Positions 6,981 to 14,805 of a stretch of 32,812 bases of DNA are shown here, one piece after another. Source of the stretch: an uncultured Collinsella sp. (GTDB lineage Bacteria; Actinomycetota; Coriobacteriia; Coriobacteriales; Coriobacteriaceae); assembly GCA_959600835.1 (NCBI GenBank), contig CAUGNQ010000021.1, positions 1-32,812 of the forward strand, read 5' to 3'. Under the pieces are notes generated by a model. It had not been told where the DNA came from. It ran no database searches and saw nothing but the letters and a program-made list of their open reading frames with translations. Every line of letters begins with the position of its first letter. The first letter of the stretch is position 1. The translations under genes and the position numbers were made by a program.

Positions 6981-7745
6981 ATGAAGCAATTGCTCATTCG
7001 TGCCGATGATATTGGTTATTCGTATGCCGTTGACTTGGGGATTGCCCGCAGTATCAATGAGGGCCTGGTGCGCTCGGCGGGCCTGATGCCCAATATGCCC
7101 GAAGCTGAGCGCGGCTGGTCGCTCGTGGCGGATGCCGGCATTGCGGTGGGCCAGCATACCAACGTATGCCTGGGCAAGCCGTGTGCCGACCCGGCGCTCA
7201 TTCCGAGCATGCTCAACGAGAACGGTGAGTTCCATAGCAGCCGTACCTTCCGCGAGCACTTTAAGCGCGGCGAGGAGTTGATAGACTTCGACGAGGCCTG
7301 CATCGAGATTCGCGCGCAGCATGACCGCTTTGTCGAGATCGTGGGCCGCGAACCCGATTATTTTGAGGCCCATGCCGTCATGAGCAAAAACCTTAACCGC
7401 GCGATCTCGACGGTTGCCCAAGAGCTGGGCCTTAAGGAGCAAAAGGCGAGCTTCGACCCCACGGCGGTGGTGCATTGCGGAGATACTGATCTGCGCATGG
7501 TGATGCGCTCGATGGAGCCGGGCTACGAGCCCAAAGAGGCAATCATGCAGACGGTTCGCGGGATGGTGGACGGCGAGACGGTCGTCTTTGTGTGCCATCC
7601 GGGCTATCTCGATCGTTTTATCCTCGAGAGCAGCTCGCTTACGACCGATCGTGCCAAGGAAGTTGATGCACTCATCGACCCCGAGCTTTGCGCTTGGCTT
7701 GAGTCTCAACCCAATCTTCGCCTGATCGACTACCGCGACCTGTAA
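6981..7745 (+). CDS. ChbG/YdjC-family carbohydrate deacetylase
   Basis: The 254-residue protein opens MKQLLIRADDIGYS, the family's start, with D9 and D10 of the RADD motif. H59 in GQHTNVCLGKP and H131 in YFEAHAVMSKN are further likely metal or catalytic residues. Family members such as E. coli ChbG remove an acetyl group from chitobiose-type sugars or their 6-phosphates in the cytoplasm. I choose ATG 6981, which has GGGGG five bases upstream; the ATG at 6969 overlaps that SD. It lies 77 bases after the PTS permease, so the likely order is import with phosphorylation, then deacetylation. No phospho-glycosidase is adjacent, so the next step must be encoded elsewhere. Substrate is inferred. Confidence 0.85.
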   Translation: MKQLLIRADDIGYSYAVDLGIARSINEGLVRSAGLMPNMPEAERGWSLVADAGIAVGQHTNVCLGKPCADPALIPSMLNENGEFHSSRTFREHFKRGEELIDFDEACIEIRAQHDRFVEIVGREPDYFEAHAVMSKNLNRAISTVAQELGLKEQKASFDPTAVVHCGDTDLRMVMRSMEPGYEPKEAIMQTVRGMVDGETVVFVCHPGYLDRFILESSSLTTDRAKEVDALIDPELCAWLESQPNLRLIDYRDL

Positions 7746-7754
7746 GGATCCAAG

Positions 7755-7787
7755 CCACCACAAAGGGGACAGTCACCTTTGTGGTGG
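7755..7787 (+). repeat. Long-stem hairpin with GGGACAG loop after the deacetylase stop
   Basis: CCACCACAAAGG (7755-7766) pairs perfectly with CCTTTGTGGTGG (7776-7787). The loop region reads GGGGACAGTCACC. It starts nine bases after a stop codon and precedes a separate, normal terminator at 7792-7826, so it is not needed for termination. A similar hairpin, with the same GGGACAG loop on the coding strand, follows the BrxD-like gene at 21858-21884. This suggests a dispersed repeat family. Confidence 0.6.
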
Positions 7788-7791
7788 TTCT

Positions 7792-7826
7792 GGCGCCGTT
7801 GCCATTATGGCGGCGGCGCCTTTTTT
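7792..7826 (+). terminator. Rho-independent terminator of the PTS/deacetylase operon
   Basis: GGCGCCG (7792-7798) and GCC (7801-7803) pair with GGC (7809-7811) and CGGCGCC (7814-7820) around ATTAT, followed by six Ts. This is the strongest intrinsic terminator in the window. Confidence 0.9.
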
Positions 7827-7884
7827 GTCCGTGCGGCGCGGTAGAGTGTATGCGGTTGAAGTTTGCGTCCATCGAGGAGCTGCC

Positions 7885-9642
7885 ATGAACGAGATTAAGT
7901 GCCCGCATTGCGGCGAAGTATTTAAGGTCGATGCGTCCGGCTATGCGGATATCGTCAAGCAAGTGCGCGATGCCGAGTTCTCGCACGACCTGGCAGAGCG
8001 TGTGAAGGCGGTCCAGCGCGAGGGCGAGCAGGCACTGGAGCTTGAGCGCTCGCGCTCGACGGCTGCTTTGCAAAAGGCAGAGTCTCAGCGCGACGCTCAG
8101 CTTGTCGAGCAGAAGAACGCTGCAGCTCAGCAGCTGGCACAAGAGGTTGCCAAGCGCGACGCTGAGCTTGCCGAGCTGCACGCCAAGCTCGAAGGCGCTG
8201 CCGCAGAGCGCGAGAGTGCAAGTCAGCGCGCGGCGGTTGAGGCCCGTTCCGATGCTCAAAAGGAGAATGCCGAGCTTCAGCGCGAGATCGACAATTTACG
8301 TGCGCAGTTGGAGCGCAAAGATGATGAAGCCAGGCTTGCCGAGGCGGCGGCACGCAATGCTGCTCAAAACGACCTGTCCGCGCGCGACGCTCAGATTGCC
8401 GAGCTGCAGGCCAGGATCGCCGCGGCGGACAAGGCCCAGGAGATGGCGCTTGCCGCTGCCGCGGCAGAGTCGCAGCGTGAGCTCGATGCCGCTCGCAGCG
8501 AGGCCGAGCGCGCGCTTGCTGACTATCGCGTGAAGGTGCAAGAGAAGTTTTCTGCCGCAAAGGCACAGTCCGAGCAAGAGGCCGAGGGTCTGCGTGCCCA
8601 GTTGCGCGAGCAGGAACTGATGGCAAAAATGAACCTGTCAGAGGCGGTCGCCGCGGCGGAGCGAGAGCGCGATGAGGCACGTGCCAAGCTGACGAGCGAG
8701 TTGGCGGTGCGCGATTCTCGTGAGGAGCAAGCCAAGGCGGCACACGAGCTCGAGCTTGCGCAGGCCAAGCGCGCGAGCGATGACCTGATTCGCTACAAGG
8801 ATGAAGAGATTGAGCGCCTTAAGGACATGAAGGTCCGCCTGTCCACCAAGATGGTGGGCGAGTCGCTCGAGCAGCACTGCGAGATCGAGTTCAACCGTCT
8901 GCGCATGACGGCGTTTCCCAACGCGTACTTCGAGAAAGATAACGATGCGTCCGAGGGTACCAAGGGCGACTTTATCTTCCGCGAGTGCGACGCGAGCGGT
9001 AACGAGGTCATTTCGATTATGTTCGAGATGAAAAACGAGAACGACGAGACCACGACCAAGCATAAAAACGAGGACTTCTTTAAGAAACTCGACCACGATC
9101 GCCGCCAAAAAGGCTGTGAGTACGCGGTGCTCTGCACGCTACTCGAGCCCGAGAGCGAGCTCTATAACGCAGGGATAGTCGACGTGAGCTATCGCTACGA
9201 GAAGATGTACGTGATTCGCCCACAGTTTTTCATTCCCATGATTACGCTTCTTCGCAACGCCGCCATGGGTTCGCTGCGCTATAAGCAGGAGCTAGCGGAG
9301 TACAAACAGCAGAATATCGACGTTACGAACTTCGAAGCCAAGATGGAAAAGTTCAAGAATGATTTCGGCCGCAACTACGAGATTGCGAGTCGCAAGTTCC
9401 AAACAGCAATCGATGAGATCGACAAGACGATTAGCCATCTGCAGAAAACCAAGGAGGCGTTGCTGTCCTCCGAGAACAACCTGCGCCTAGCCAACAAGAA
9501 AGCCGACGATCTTACCATTCGCAAGCTCACGTGGGGCAACAAGACCATGAAGGCGGCGTTTGACGAGGCGCGCGGGGCTGCGTCAGAGACAAACGATGAG
9601 CCAGCCGAGGCGGATTCGTATGAGATCGAGGATGCCGAGTAA
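7885..9642 (+). CDS. DUF2130 coiled-coil protein with nuclease-like core
   Basis: The 585-residue protein has three parts. A short N-terminal knuckle (KCPHCGE, C6 and C9) comes first. An Ala/Glu/Arg/Lys-rich coiled coil covers about residues 25-310. A conserved DUF2130 domain lies at about 310-520 (MVGESLEQHCEIEFNRLR, then KHKNEDFFKKLDHDRRQKGCEYAVL and YVIRPQFFIPMITLLRN), with a second helical tail. Within it, D362 in KGDFIF and E381-x-K383 in FEMKNE have the spacing of a PD-(D/E)xK nuclease core; I infer the similarity and activity is unproven. GAGGAG lies seven bases before ATG 7885. A weak promoter (TTGTCC 7825-7830, TATGCG 7849-7854) may overlap the previous terminator. The gene stands alone. 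Function unknown; DNA or RNA processing is the best guess. Confidence 0.85.
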   Translation: MNEIKCPHCGEVFKVDASGYADIVKQVRDAEFSHDLAERVKAVQREGEQALELERSRSTAALQKAESQRDAQLVEQKNAAAQQLAQEVAKRDAELAELHAKLEGAAAERESASQRAAVEARSDAQKENAELQREIDNLRAQLERKDDEARLAEAAARNAAQNDLSARDAQIAELQARIAAADKAQEMALAAAAAESQRELDAARSEAERALADYRVKVQEKFSAAKAQSEQEAEGLRAQLREQELMAKMNLSEAVAAAERERDEARAKLTSELAVRDSREEQAKAAHELELAQAKRASDDLIRYKDEEIERLKDMKVRLSTKMVGESLEQHCEIEFNRLRMTAFPNAYFEKDNDASEGTKGDFIFRECDASGNEVISIMFEMKNENDETTTKHKNEDFFKKLDHDRRQKGCEYAVLCTLLEPESELYNAGIVDVSYRYEKMYVIRPQFFIPMITLLRNAAMGSLRYKQELAEYKQQNIDVTNFEAKMEKFKNDFGRNYEIASRKFQTAIDEIDKTISHLQKTKEALLSSENNLRLANKKADDLTIRKLTWGNKTMKAAFDEARGAASETNDEPAEADSYEIEDAE

Positions 9643-9660
9643 GGTATAGCGGATAGTGCA

Positions 9661-9705
9661 AAAGCGGGGCCGCTGGCGAAATTGCCAACGGCCCCGTTTC
9701 GTTTC
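9661..9705. terminator. Bidirectional terminator between DUF2130 and DUF3516 helicase genes
   Basis: CGGGGCCG (9665-9672) pairs with CGGCCCCG (9689-9696), with an inner GGC/GCC pair, and is flanked by T-rich sequence on both strands (TTTCGTTTC on plus, CTTTTGC on minus). It lies between convergent genes and can serve both. Confidence 0.78.
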
Positions 9706-9716
9706 GGTATGTTCGG

Positions 9717-12398
9717 CTAGTCCTCGAGCAGGTCCTCGATAAAGCCGACACGGTAGTTCTTGAAGATGACCTCGCCACCGTCTTGCGTGGCGTCTAGATC
9801 GACATCGCCCATAATGCCAAAGTCGTGGTCGCCATCCTCGTCGGCAAAAATCTGGTGCACGTGCCATACGTGCGCGGTCTTCTCGTCGGACTCGTCGATG
9901 GAAAACATCGCGGCGCTGCGGGCATCTCCGTCGGTGAGGATTTCCTCGTGCTGCTCGTGGTAAGCGTCGAGTGCTTTTTGCCAGCGGATCTCGCTCATGC
10001 CCCAGTCGTCGTCGAGCTCGCCCAGGTCGCGAACGTGCTCGCGGGCGGCAAGGGTCACGCGACGGAAGAGCGCGTTGCGCACCAACAGCGTGCAGCCGCG
10101 ACGGTCCGCCACGACCTCGTCGATGCCCTGCGGCGGCGCAGCATCGAGTGCAGCGGGGTTGCCGGCGTTCTCCCACTCGTCCACCAGGCTCGAGTCGACC
10201 GAGCGCACCACAAAGCCGAGCCACGAAATGATGTCACGCAGGCGCTCGTCGCGCTTCTCGATGGGTACGGTGCGGTCGAGAGAACGGTAAGCCTCTGCCA
10301 GGTAGCGCAGCAAAATGCCCTCGGAGCGGGCGATGCCGAGCTTTTGAATGTAGCCCTTAAAATCGCTCGCGCTTTCCAGCATATCGCGCAGGACGCTCTT
10401 GGGAGAGAGCTGGTAGTCGTTTGCCCAGGGTACTTCCTGGCAGTACTTGTCAAAAGCGGCGTCGAGCAAGTCCTCGAGCGGCTTTTCGTAGGTGACGTCC
10501 TGGATGCGCTCCAGGCGTTCCTCATATTCGACGCCGTCAGCCTTCATTTCTGCCATCGCGCGGTCGCGCGCGGCGCGCTCCTGTGCGCGCAATATCTGCT
10601 TGGGATCCTCGAGCGTTGACTCGACCATCGAGATCAGATCCATGGTATAGGTCTCACTCTCGGGGTCGAGCAGCTCCAGCGCGGCAAGCAAAAACGGCGA
10701 GAGCGGCTGGTCGAGCGCAAAGTCCTCGGGCAGGTCGACCGTCAGCGCGTAGTCGATGTCCGGCGCGGCATCAGCCGGAGCGTCGGGTGCGGGCGGTACC
10801 TCGGTGCGCACGACGACGCCGGAGTCGATGAGCGTGGCGAAGATTTCGTCGGCGCGAACCTCGAGCTTGGCCTTTTCTTCGGGGGTCTGCAGGCTTGTCT
10901 CGATGAGGTCGTGCACGCGGGCGCGAGCGTCACCGCCCTGCTCGACCACGCTAATCACCATGGAGTGTGTGATGCGAAGGCGCGGCTTGAGCGTCTCGGG
11001 CTGCGTCTCGATCAGGCGCTCAAAGGTCTGCTTGTTCCAGGTGACAAAGCCCTCGGGGGCCTTCTTCTTTTTAATCTTGCGGAGCTTTTTGGGATCGTCG
11101 CCCGCCTTGGCCATAAGCTTGGCATTCTCGATCTCGTGCTCGGGTGCCTCGGCGATCACCATGCCCTCGGTATCGAAGCCCGAGCGACCGGCGCGACCAG
11201 CGATCTGATGAAACTCACGGGCGCGCAGGCGACGCATCTTGTAGCCGTCGAACTTGGTGAGCGCGGTGAGCACCACGGTATGGATGGGTACGTTGATGCC
11301 GACGCCGAGCGTATCGGTACCGCAGATGACGGGCAGCAGGCCCTGCTGCGCCAAGCGCTCGACCAGCAGGCGATAGCGCGGCAACATGCCAGCATGGTGC
11401 ACGCCGACGCCGCAGCCGAGCAAACGCTTGAGGATCTTGCCGAAGGCCGTCGAGAAGCTCGTGCCTTTGGCGGCTTCCTTAATAGCCTCGCGCTGCTCCT
11501 TGCTGGCGATGCCAAAATTGGCGAGGGATTGCGCCGTCGCAAGTGCGGCGTCCTGGCTAAAGTGCACGATGTAGAGCGGGGCCTCGCCACGGCGCATGGC
11601 GAGCTCGACGGTGCCCTCAAGCGAGGTCGTCACGTAGTCGTAGCTCAGCGGCACGGGGCGTGGGGCATCGACGACCAAGTCGCAGGTAGCGCCGGTGTGT
11701 TCCTCGAGTGAGGTGGCGATGGCAGTGACATCGCCGAGCGTGGCACTCATGAGCATAAACTGCGTATGGGGCAGGGTGAGCAGCGGCACCTGCCAGGCCC
11801 AGCCGCGGTCGGGGTCGGCAAAGTAGTGGAACTCGTCCATGGCCACGCAGCCCACGTCGGCGTCCTCGCCCTCGCGGAGCGCATCGTTGGCAAGGATTTC
11901 GGCCGTGCAGCAGATGACGGGTGCCTTGGTGTTGATATGCGTGTCGCCGGTGATCATGCCGACGTTATCGCGGCCGAGCACCTGTACCAGATCGAAGAAC
12001 TTTTCGCTGACCAGAGCCTTGATAGGAGCCGTATAGTAGCAGCGCTTGCCCTGTGCCATGCCCATAAAGAGCATGCCCAGCGCAACAAGTGACTTACCCG
12101 AGCCGGTCGGCGTGCCTAAGATGACGTGATCGCCGGCGGCCAGGTCCATGAGGGCCTCTTCTTGGTGATCCCACAGCTCGATGCCGCGGTCGCTCGTCCA
12201 TTCAAAGAAGCGTTCGAAGGCTTGATCGGGCGTGAGCCATGGTTCGGGCTCGCTGCCGTCCTCGGGCTCCCACCAGGTGGGGGAGAGCGCACCGAGTGAG
12301 CCGAATTCGGCTTCGGTTCCCGTGCCGCCCGAGAATGAACTGGCGGCTCCGGCGCCGGAGACGGTGCTGGCGGCGATATCTGTCGTGGTCTGTGCCAT
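9717..12398 (-). CDS. Ski2-like DExH helicase with DUF3516 C-terminus
   Basis: The 893-residue protein starts with a low-complexity Ser/Gly/Ala leader (1-40). The helicase core follows with Walker A GTPTGSGKS at 95-103, a DEFH box near 188-191, SATLGD near 218, and the motif VI region HQIAGRAGRSGF near 392-403. The basic stretch KKLRKIKKKKAPEG follows. The C-terminal half is the actinobacterial DUF3516 region, ending in an acidic tail (FIEDLLED). Relatives are Ski2/Mtr4-like RNA helicases such as mycobacterial HelY, so RNA unwinding or turnover is likely. The ATG at 12398 has only a weak SD (GAGAGAAAG). It lies downstream of TrmB but 309 bases away, with an inverted-repeat element between, so it probably has its own promoter. 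Confidence 0.9.
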   Translation of the reverse strand: MAQTTTDIAASTVSGAGAASSFSGGTGTEAEFGSLGALSPTWWEPEDGSEPEPWLTPDQAFERFFEWTSDRGIELWDHQEEALMDLAAGDHVILGTPTGSGKSLVALGMLFMGMAQGKRCYYTAPIKALVSEKFFDLVQVLGRDNVGMITGDTHINTKAPVICCTAEILANDALREGEDADVGCVAMDEFHYFADPDRGWAWQVPLLTLPHTQFMLMSATLGDVTAIATSLEEHTGATCDLVVDAPRPVPLSYDYVTTSLEGTVELAMRRGEAPLYIVHFSQDAALATAQSLANFGIASKEQREAIKEAAKGTSFSTAFGKILKRLLGCGVGVHHAGMLPRYRLLVERLAQQGLLPVICGTDTLGVGINVPIHTVVLTALTKFDGYKMRRLRAREFHQIAGRAGRSGFDTEGMVIAEAPEHEIENAKLMAKAGDDPKKLRKIKKKKAPEGFVTWNKQTFERLIETQPETLKPRLRITHSMVISVVEQGGDARARVHDLIETSLQTPEEKAKLEVRADEIFATLIDSGVVVRTEVPPAPDAPADAAPDIDYALTVDLPEDFALDQPLSPFLLAALELLDPESETYTMDLISMVESTLEDPKQILRAQERAARDRAMAEMKADGVEYEERLERIQDVTYEKPLEDLLDAAFDKYCQEVPWANDYQLSPKSVLRDMLESASDFKGYIQKLGIARSEGILLRYLAEAYRSLDRTVPIEKRDERLRDIISWLGFVVRSVDSSLVDEWENAGNPAALDAAPPQGIDEVVADRRGCTLLVRNALFRRVTLAAREHVRDLGELDDDWGMSEIRWQKALDAYHEQHEEILTDGDARSAAMFSIDESDEKTAHVWHVHQIFADEDGDHDFGIMGDVDLDATQDGGEVIFKNYRVGFIEDLLED

Positions 12399-12521
12399 GT
12401 GTTTGCTTTCTCTCGCGATTGTCCGCCAACTATTATGGCGTAGCGTCGCATCGATGCGTTCGCAGGCAAGAAAATGCAGGAAATGGGCGTTCTGCCCAGC
12501 CGTTTAGTGTAGTCGCTAGCC

Positions 12522-12640
12522 AAGTGAGTAGACTTTTTGCGATATTGCGAGCACATGACTTTTGCGCAAGGGTTCTACCTGCGGTTTTATGTTTCGCTAT
12601 GCGGGCTGTGCCTGGCTATTGCAAAAAAGTCTACTCACTT
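12522..12640. repeat. 119-bp element with 19/20-bp inverted-repeat ends
   Basis: The left end AAGTGAGTAGACTTTTTGC (12522-12540) is the reverse complement of the right end GCAAAAAAGTCTACTCACTT (12621-12640), apart from one extra T. Similarity continues inward in imperfect form (GCGATATTGCGAGCACA against TGTGCCTGGCTATTGC), so the transcript could fold into a stem of roughly 30 pairs with a loop of about 50 bases. It fills the gap between trmB and the DUF3516 helicase, both on the minus strand. It could be a non-autonomous mobile element (MITE-like), a processing or regulatory RNA structure, or a long terminator stem. I see no transposase or clear target duplication. Confidence 0.65.
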
Positions 12641-12707
12641 AGGTTTGAGGGCCGTTCGCTGGCGCCAATTTGCGCTTGTTTGCCGACGCCGCGACCATCA
12701 GAAGCCC

Positions 12708-13547
12708 CTAGGACTCTTGCGGCAGGCGCTTCTTGCCTTTGCGGGCGCGGTTTCTAAAGTTCTCGACGGCCTCTTCCATGCCCAGAGGTACATAGGTGAG
12801 CTCATCGAGGTTTTCGGGCAGGTAGCAGGCAAGGCTTTGCTCCTGCGCGCGGCCCGCCGCGAGCTGTTCATTGCTGGGCTGCGCGCCGGGTGTGGCGCAA
12901 ATGCCATAGACGACGGCACCCATCTCGCGCGTGCGGCATTCGTACTCGGTCTCGGGATGCTCGGGATGGTCGCGGCGGACGTCGTCGCTTACCCAAAGCG
13001 TGTCGTAGCCGGCCGCGGCAAACTGCCCCAGGGCGTAGTCGCGCAATGGCTTACTGTCGGTTCGCAGTGTGACGGTGGCGCCGGCTGAAAAGAGCGGGCG
13101 GTAGAGCATCAGATGGTCGACATGGACGAGTCGTTTTTTGGCGTACTTGGCCTTGGGCTGCGGCGTGGGAAAGTTAATGGTAATGGCATCGAGCTCGCCT
13201 GCGGCAAACAGCTGCGGCAGCGATGCGGCGCCTCGGGGCAGGACGAGTGCGTTGGACAGCTCCTGCTCGCAGATTTTCTGTGCGGCATAGGCGATGCAGA
13301 TGGGCTCCTGGTCCATACCGATAAAGAGGGTGTTTGGCTCGTGGGCCGCGCGCTCTACAAGGTACGTTCCCTTGCCACAGCCAAGATCCAGGTGAAGGTG
13401 TTCGAAGGGCTTGCTGCCAACTGGCGCGCAAGCCTCGCGCCAATCTCCGGCATAGGCCTCGGGGTTCGTCTCAATCGCATCGGCGTAGCGCTCCAGGCGC
13501 TCCTCGAGCACAAAGTTCTTAGGCGTGCGAACGTGGACGGCTCCCAT
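12708..13547 (-). CDS. trmB: tRNA (guanine-N7-)-methyltransferase, divergent TrmB
   Basis: The 279-residue protein has the TrmB layout: SAM-binding LHLDLGCGKGTYL near residues 51-63, FIGMDQEP near 75-82, and the family signature region FPTPQPKAKYAKKRL at 126-140. TrmB puts m7G at position 46 of tRNA. In most family members the signature reads FPDPWPKKRHxKRR; here Asp is Thr and Trp is Gln, unusual changes at the active site. It also has about 60 extra C-terminal residues (from about 215) ending in a basic RNRARKGKKRLPQE tail. AAGGAG lies just before ATG 13547. It may be a diverged TrmB or a paralogue with another RNA target. Confidence 0.78.
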   Translation of the reverse strand: MGAVHVRTPKNFVLEERLERYADAIETNPEAYAGDWREACAPVGSKPFEHLHLDLGCGKGTYLVERAAHEPNTLFIGMDQEPICIAYAAQKICEQELSNALVLPRGAASLPQLFAAGELDAITINFPTPQPKAKYAKKRLVHVDHLMLYRPLFSAGATVTLRTDSKPLRDYALGQFAAAGYDTLWVSDDVRRDHPEHPETEYECRTREMGAVVYGICATPGAQPSNEQLAAGRAQEQSLACYLPENLDELTYVPLGMEEAVENFRNRARKGKKRLPQES

Positions 13548-13568
13548 GAGGCTCCTTGATCATGAGTA

Positions 13569-13592
13569 TGGAACGCATGGCAGCACGTTCCA
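13569..13592 (-). promoter_or_regulatory. Inverted repeat upstream of trmB
   Basis: TGGAACG (13569-13575) and CGTTCCA (13586-13592) form a seven-base inverted repeat with a ten-base spacer, upstream of the trmB SD site and downstream of the neighbouring methyltransferase. It could be an operator or a weak hairpin; there is no T-run. Confidence 0.3.
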
Positions 13593-13665
13593 TCAATGGG
13601 TTGAAAAGGGTGGGGCATAGCTTGCCCGAAAGTTGCGGTGCGGCTCGGCGGCAAGTCGCCGATGC

Positions 13666-14538
13666 CTACAGGCGCTTGAGAATCACGTAACGGTTGAGCT
13701 CGCCGCTGCGACCGTCGGCATGGAAGCGCTCAAGCTCGCGCACGGGGACCTCGCCGCTCTTGTAGAATGTGCGCACGCCGCGCACCAGGTCGGTGATCTG
13801 CTGATCGTCAAAGTGATGGCAATAGCGGTAGGCGTGGCGGTCGTTTTGCCAGCCAATGAGGTGGTCGCCGGCTTCAAACTGCGCGGAATCGTAACTTTCA
13901 AACGGCGGGGTGAGCTCGGCGCGGGCTTCGGCGCGAACGGCCTTGCGCGCCATGCGCTCGTCGTTCATAAACTCCCAAAAGCTGATGGCGATGATGCCGC
14001 CTGGGCGCGTCTGGCGCACCAGGGCGTCGAGCACGCGTACGCGGTACTCGCACGACGGCACGTGGTGCATAAAGCCAAAGCAGACCGAGATGTCGGCGAG
14101 CGGGGCGTCGAAAAGCACGTCGGGTGTCTCGGCGGGGTTGAGCTTCATGAGGGCATCGAGTACGTCGAGTTCCTGGAAGTGCAGGTTGGGAATGCGCAGG
14201 GCGTGACCGTGCGCATCGATAGCCAAATCCTGACACGAGTCAACACCATAGAACTCAAACGGGCAACTGGCGTCTGCCGAGGGGTTTGCGCCGTCGACGC
14301 CCTTGGCGGAAAGTGCGCCGCCGGCGGCAAAGTTCTCGAATCGCATGTTGCCGCAGGCAAGATCGAAGACGCGGACGGGATGCTCGATCGTGGCGACGTC
14401 GAGCTGCTCGAGCGCTATGTCCATGGTGCGTACCCAGCCGGGCCACGGTGCCTGGCGCGTATCGGAGAAGGAGGCGGAGTGCTCGCGATAGAACGTATTG
14501 TTGAGCTGAATGAGCGATGAGGCGAAATCGCGGTTCAC
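13666..14538 (-). CDS. SAM-dependent class I methyltransferase
   Basis: I choose the GTG at 14538, with GGAGGGAG ten bases upstream, giving 290 residues; longer frames to 14673 lack this support. The SAM-binding motif I is RVFDLACGN (56-64). An acidic residue follows at YGVD (97-100), motif IV is the SVCFGFMHHVPS segment (151-162), and RPGGIIAISFWEF (178-190) completes the Rossmann core. The HHV-PGG pattern resembles Trm9/ABH8-like and other small-molecule or tRNA methyltransferases. The substrate cannot be read from sequence. It is transcribed toward trmB (118-base gap) and away from the HTH/DUF4097 pair. Elp3 lies 2 kb away, which would fit a tRNA wobble-uridine role, but that is speculative. 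Confidence 0.75.
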   Translation of the reverse strand: MNRDFASSLIQLNNTFYREHSASFSDTRQAPWPGWVRTMDIALEQLDVATIEHPVRVFDLACGNMRFENFAAGGALSAKGVDGANPSADASCPFEFYGVDSCQDLAIDAHGHALRIPNLHFQELDVLDALMKLNPAETPDVLFDAPLADISVCFGFMHHVPSCEYRVRVLDALVRQTRPGGIIAISFWEFMNDERMARKAVRAEARAELTPPFESYDSAQFEAGDHLIGWQNDRHAYRYCHHFDDQQITDLVRGVRTFYKSGEVPVRELERFHADGRSGELNRYVILKRL

Positions 14539-14584
14539 GGCGCGGAACTCCCTCCGTTGGCGGTGCGGAATAAACAGTACGACC

Positions 14585-14614
14585 ATACTACCGTTAACGC
14601 CGCAACGGGGACAA
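14585..14614 (-). promoter_or_regulatory. Candidate promoter of the class I methyltransferase
   Basis: On the minus strand TTGTCC (14614-14609) and TAGTAT (14590-14585) are 18 bases apart, about 47 bases before the GTG start. The rest of the 14539-14805 gap, which should hold a divergent promoter for the HTH gene, shows only weak candidates (TGGACA at 14640 with TATATG at 14661). Confidence 0.4.
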
Positions 14615-14805
14615 CCGAGCTGCGGGTCATTGCTTTGTTTGGACACATTTCCGCAGCTCATATATGCCCGCAACCGCCGGTTGTCAAAAATCTCACTAGA
14701 ATAGGTGGCATGCTTTTGGCGGTGGCGGATAGATTTTTAACTGTGCAAGGCGCCTTAAGAACAAAAACGGTCCGGCGGCACGGCTGGCATCGCATAGGAG
14801 GAACC

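Noticed and set aside
7807..7884. N-terminal extension of the DUF2130 protein
   Set aside because: It would start inside the terminator, lacks an SD site and reads as unrelated sequence; the ATG at 7885 has GAGGAG.
14600..14625. CCGCA...TGCGG around a GGGGACAACC loop upstream of the methyltransferase
   Set aside because: Superficially like the GGGACAG-loop hairpins, but it has only five pairs, a different location (before a gene) and overlaps a promoter candidate; probably coincidence.
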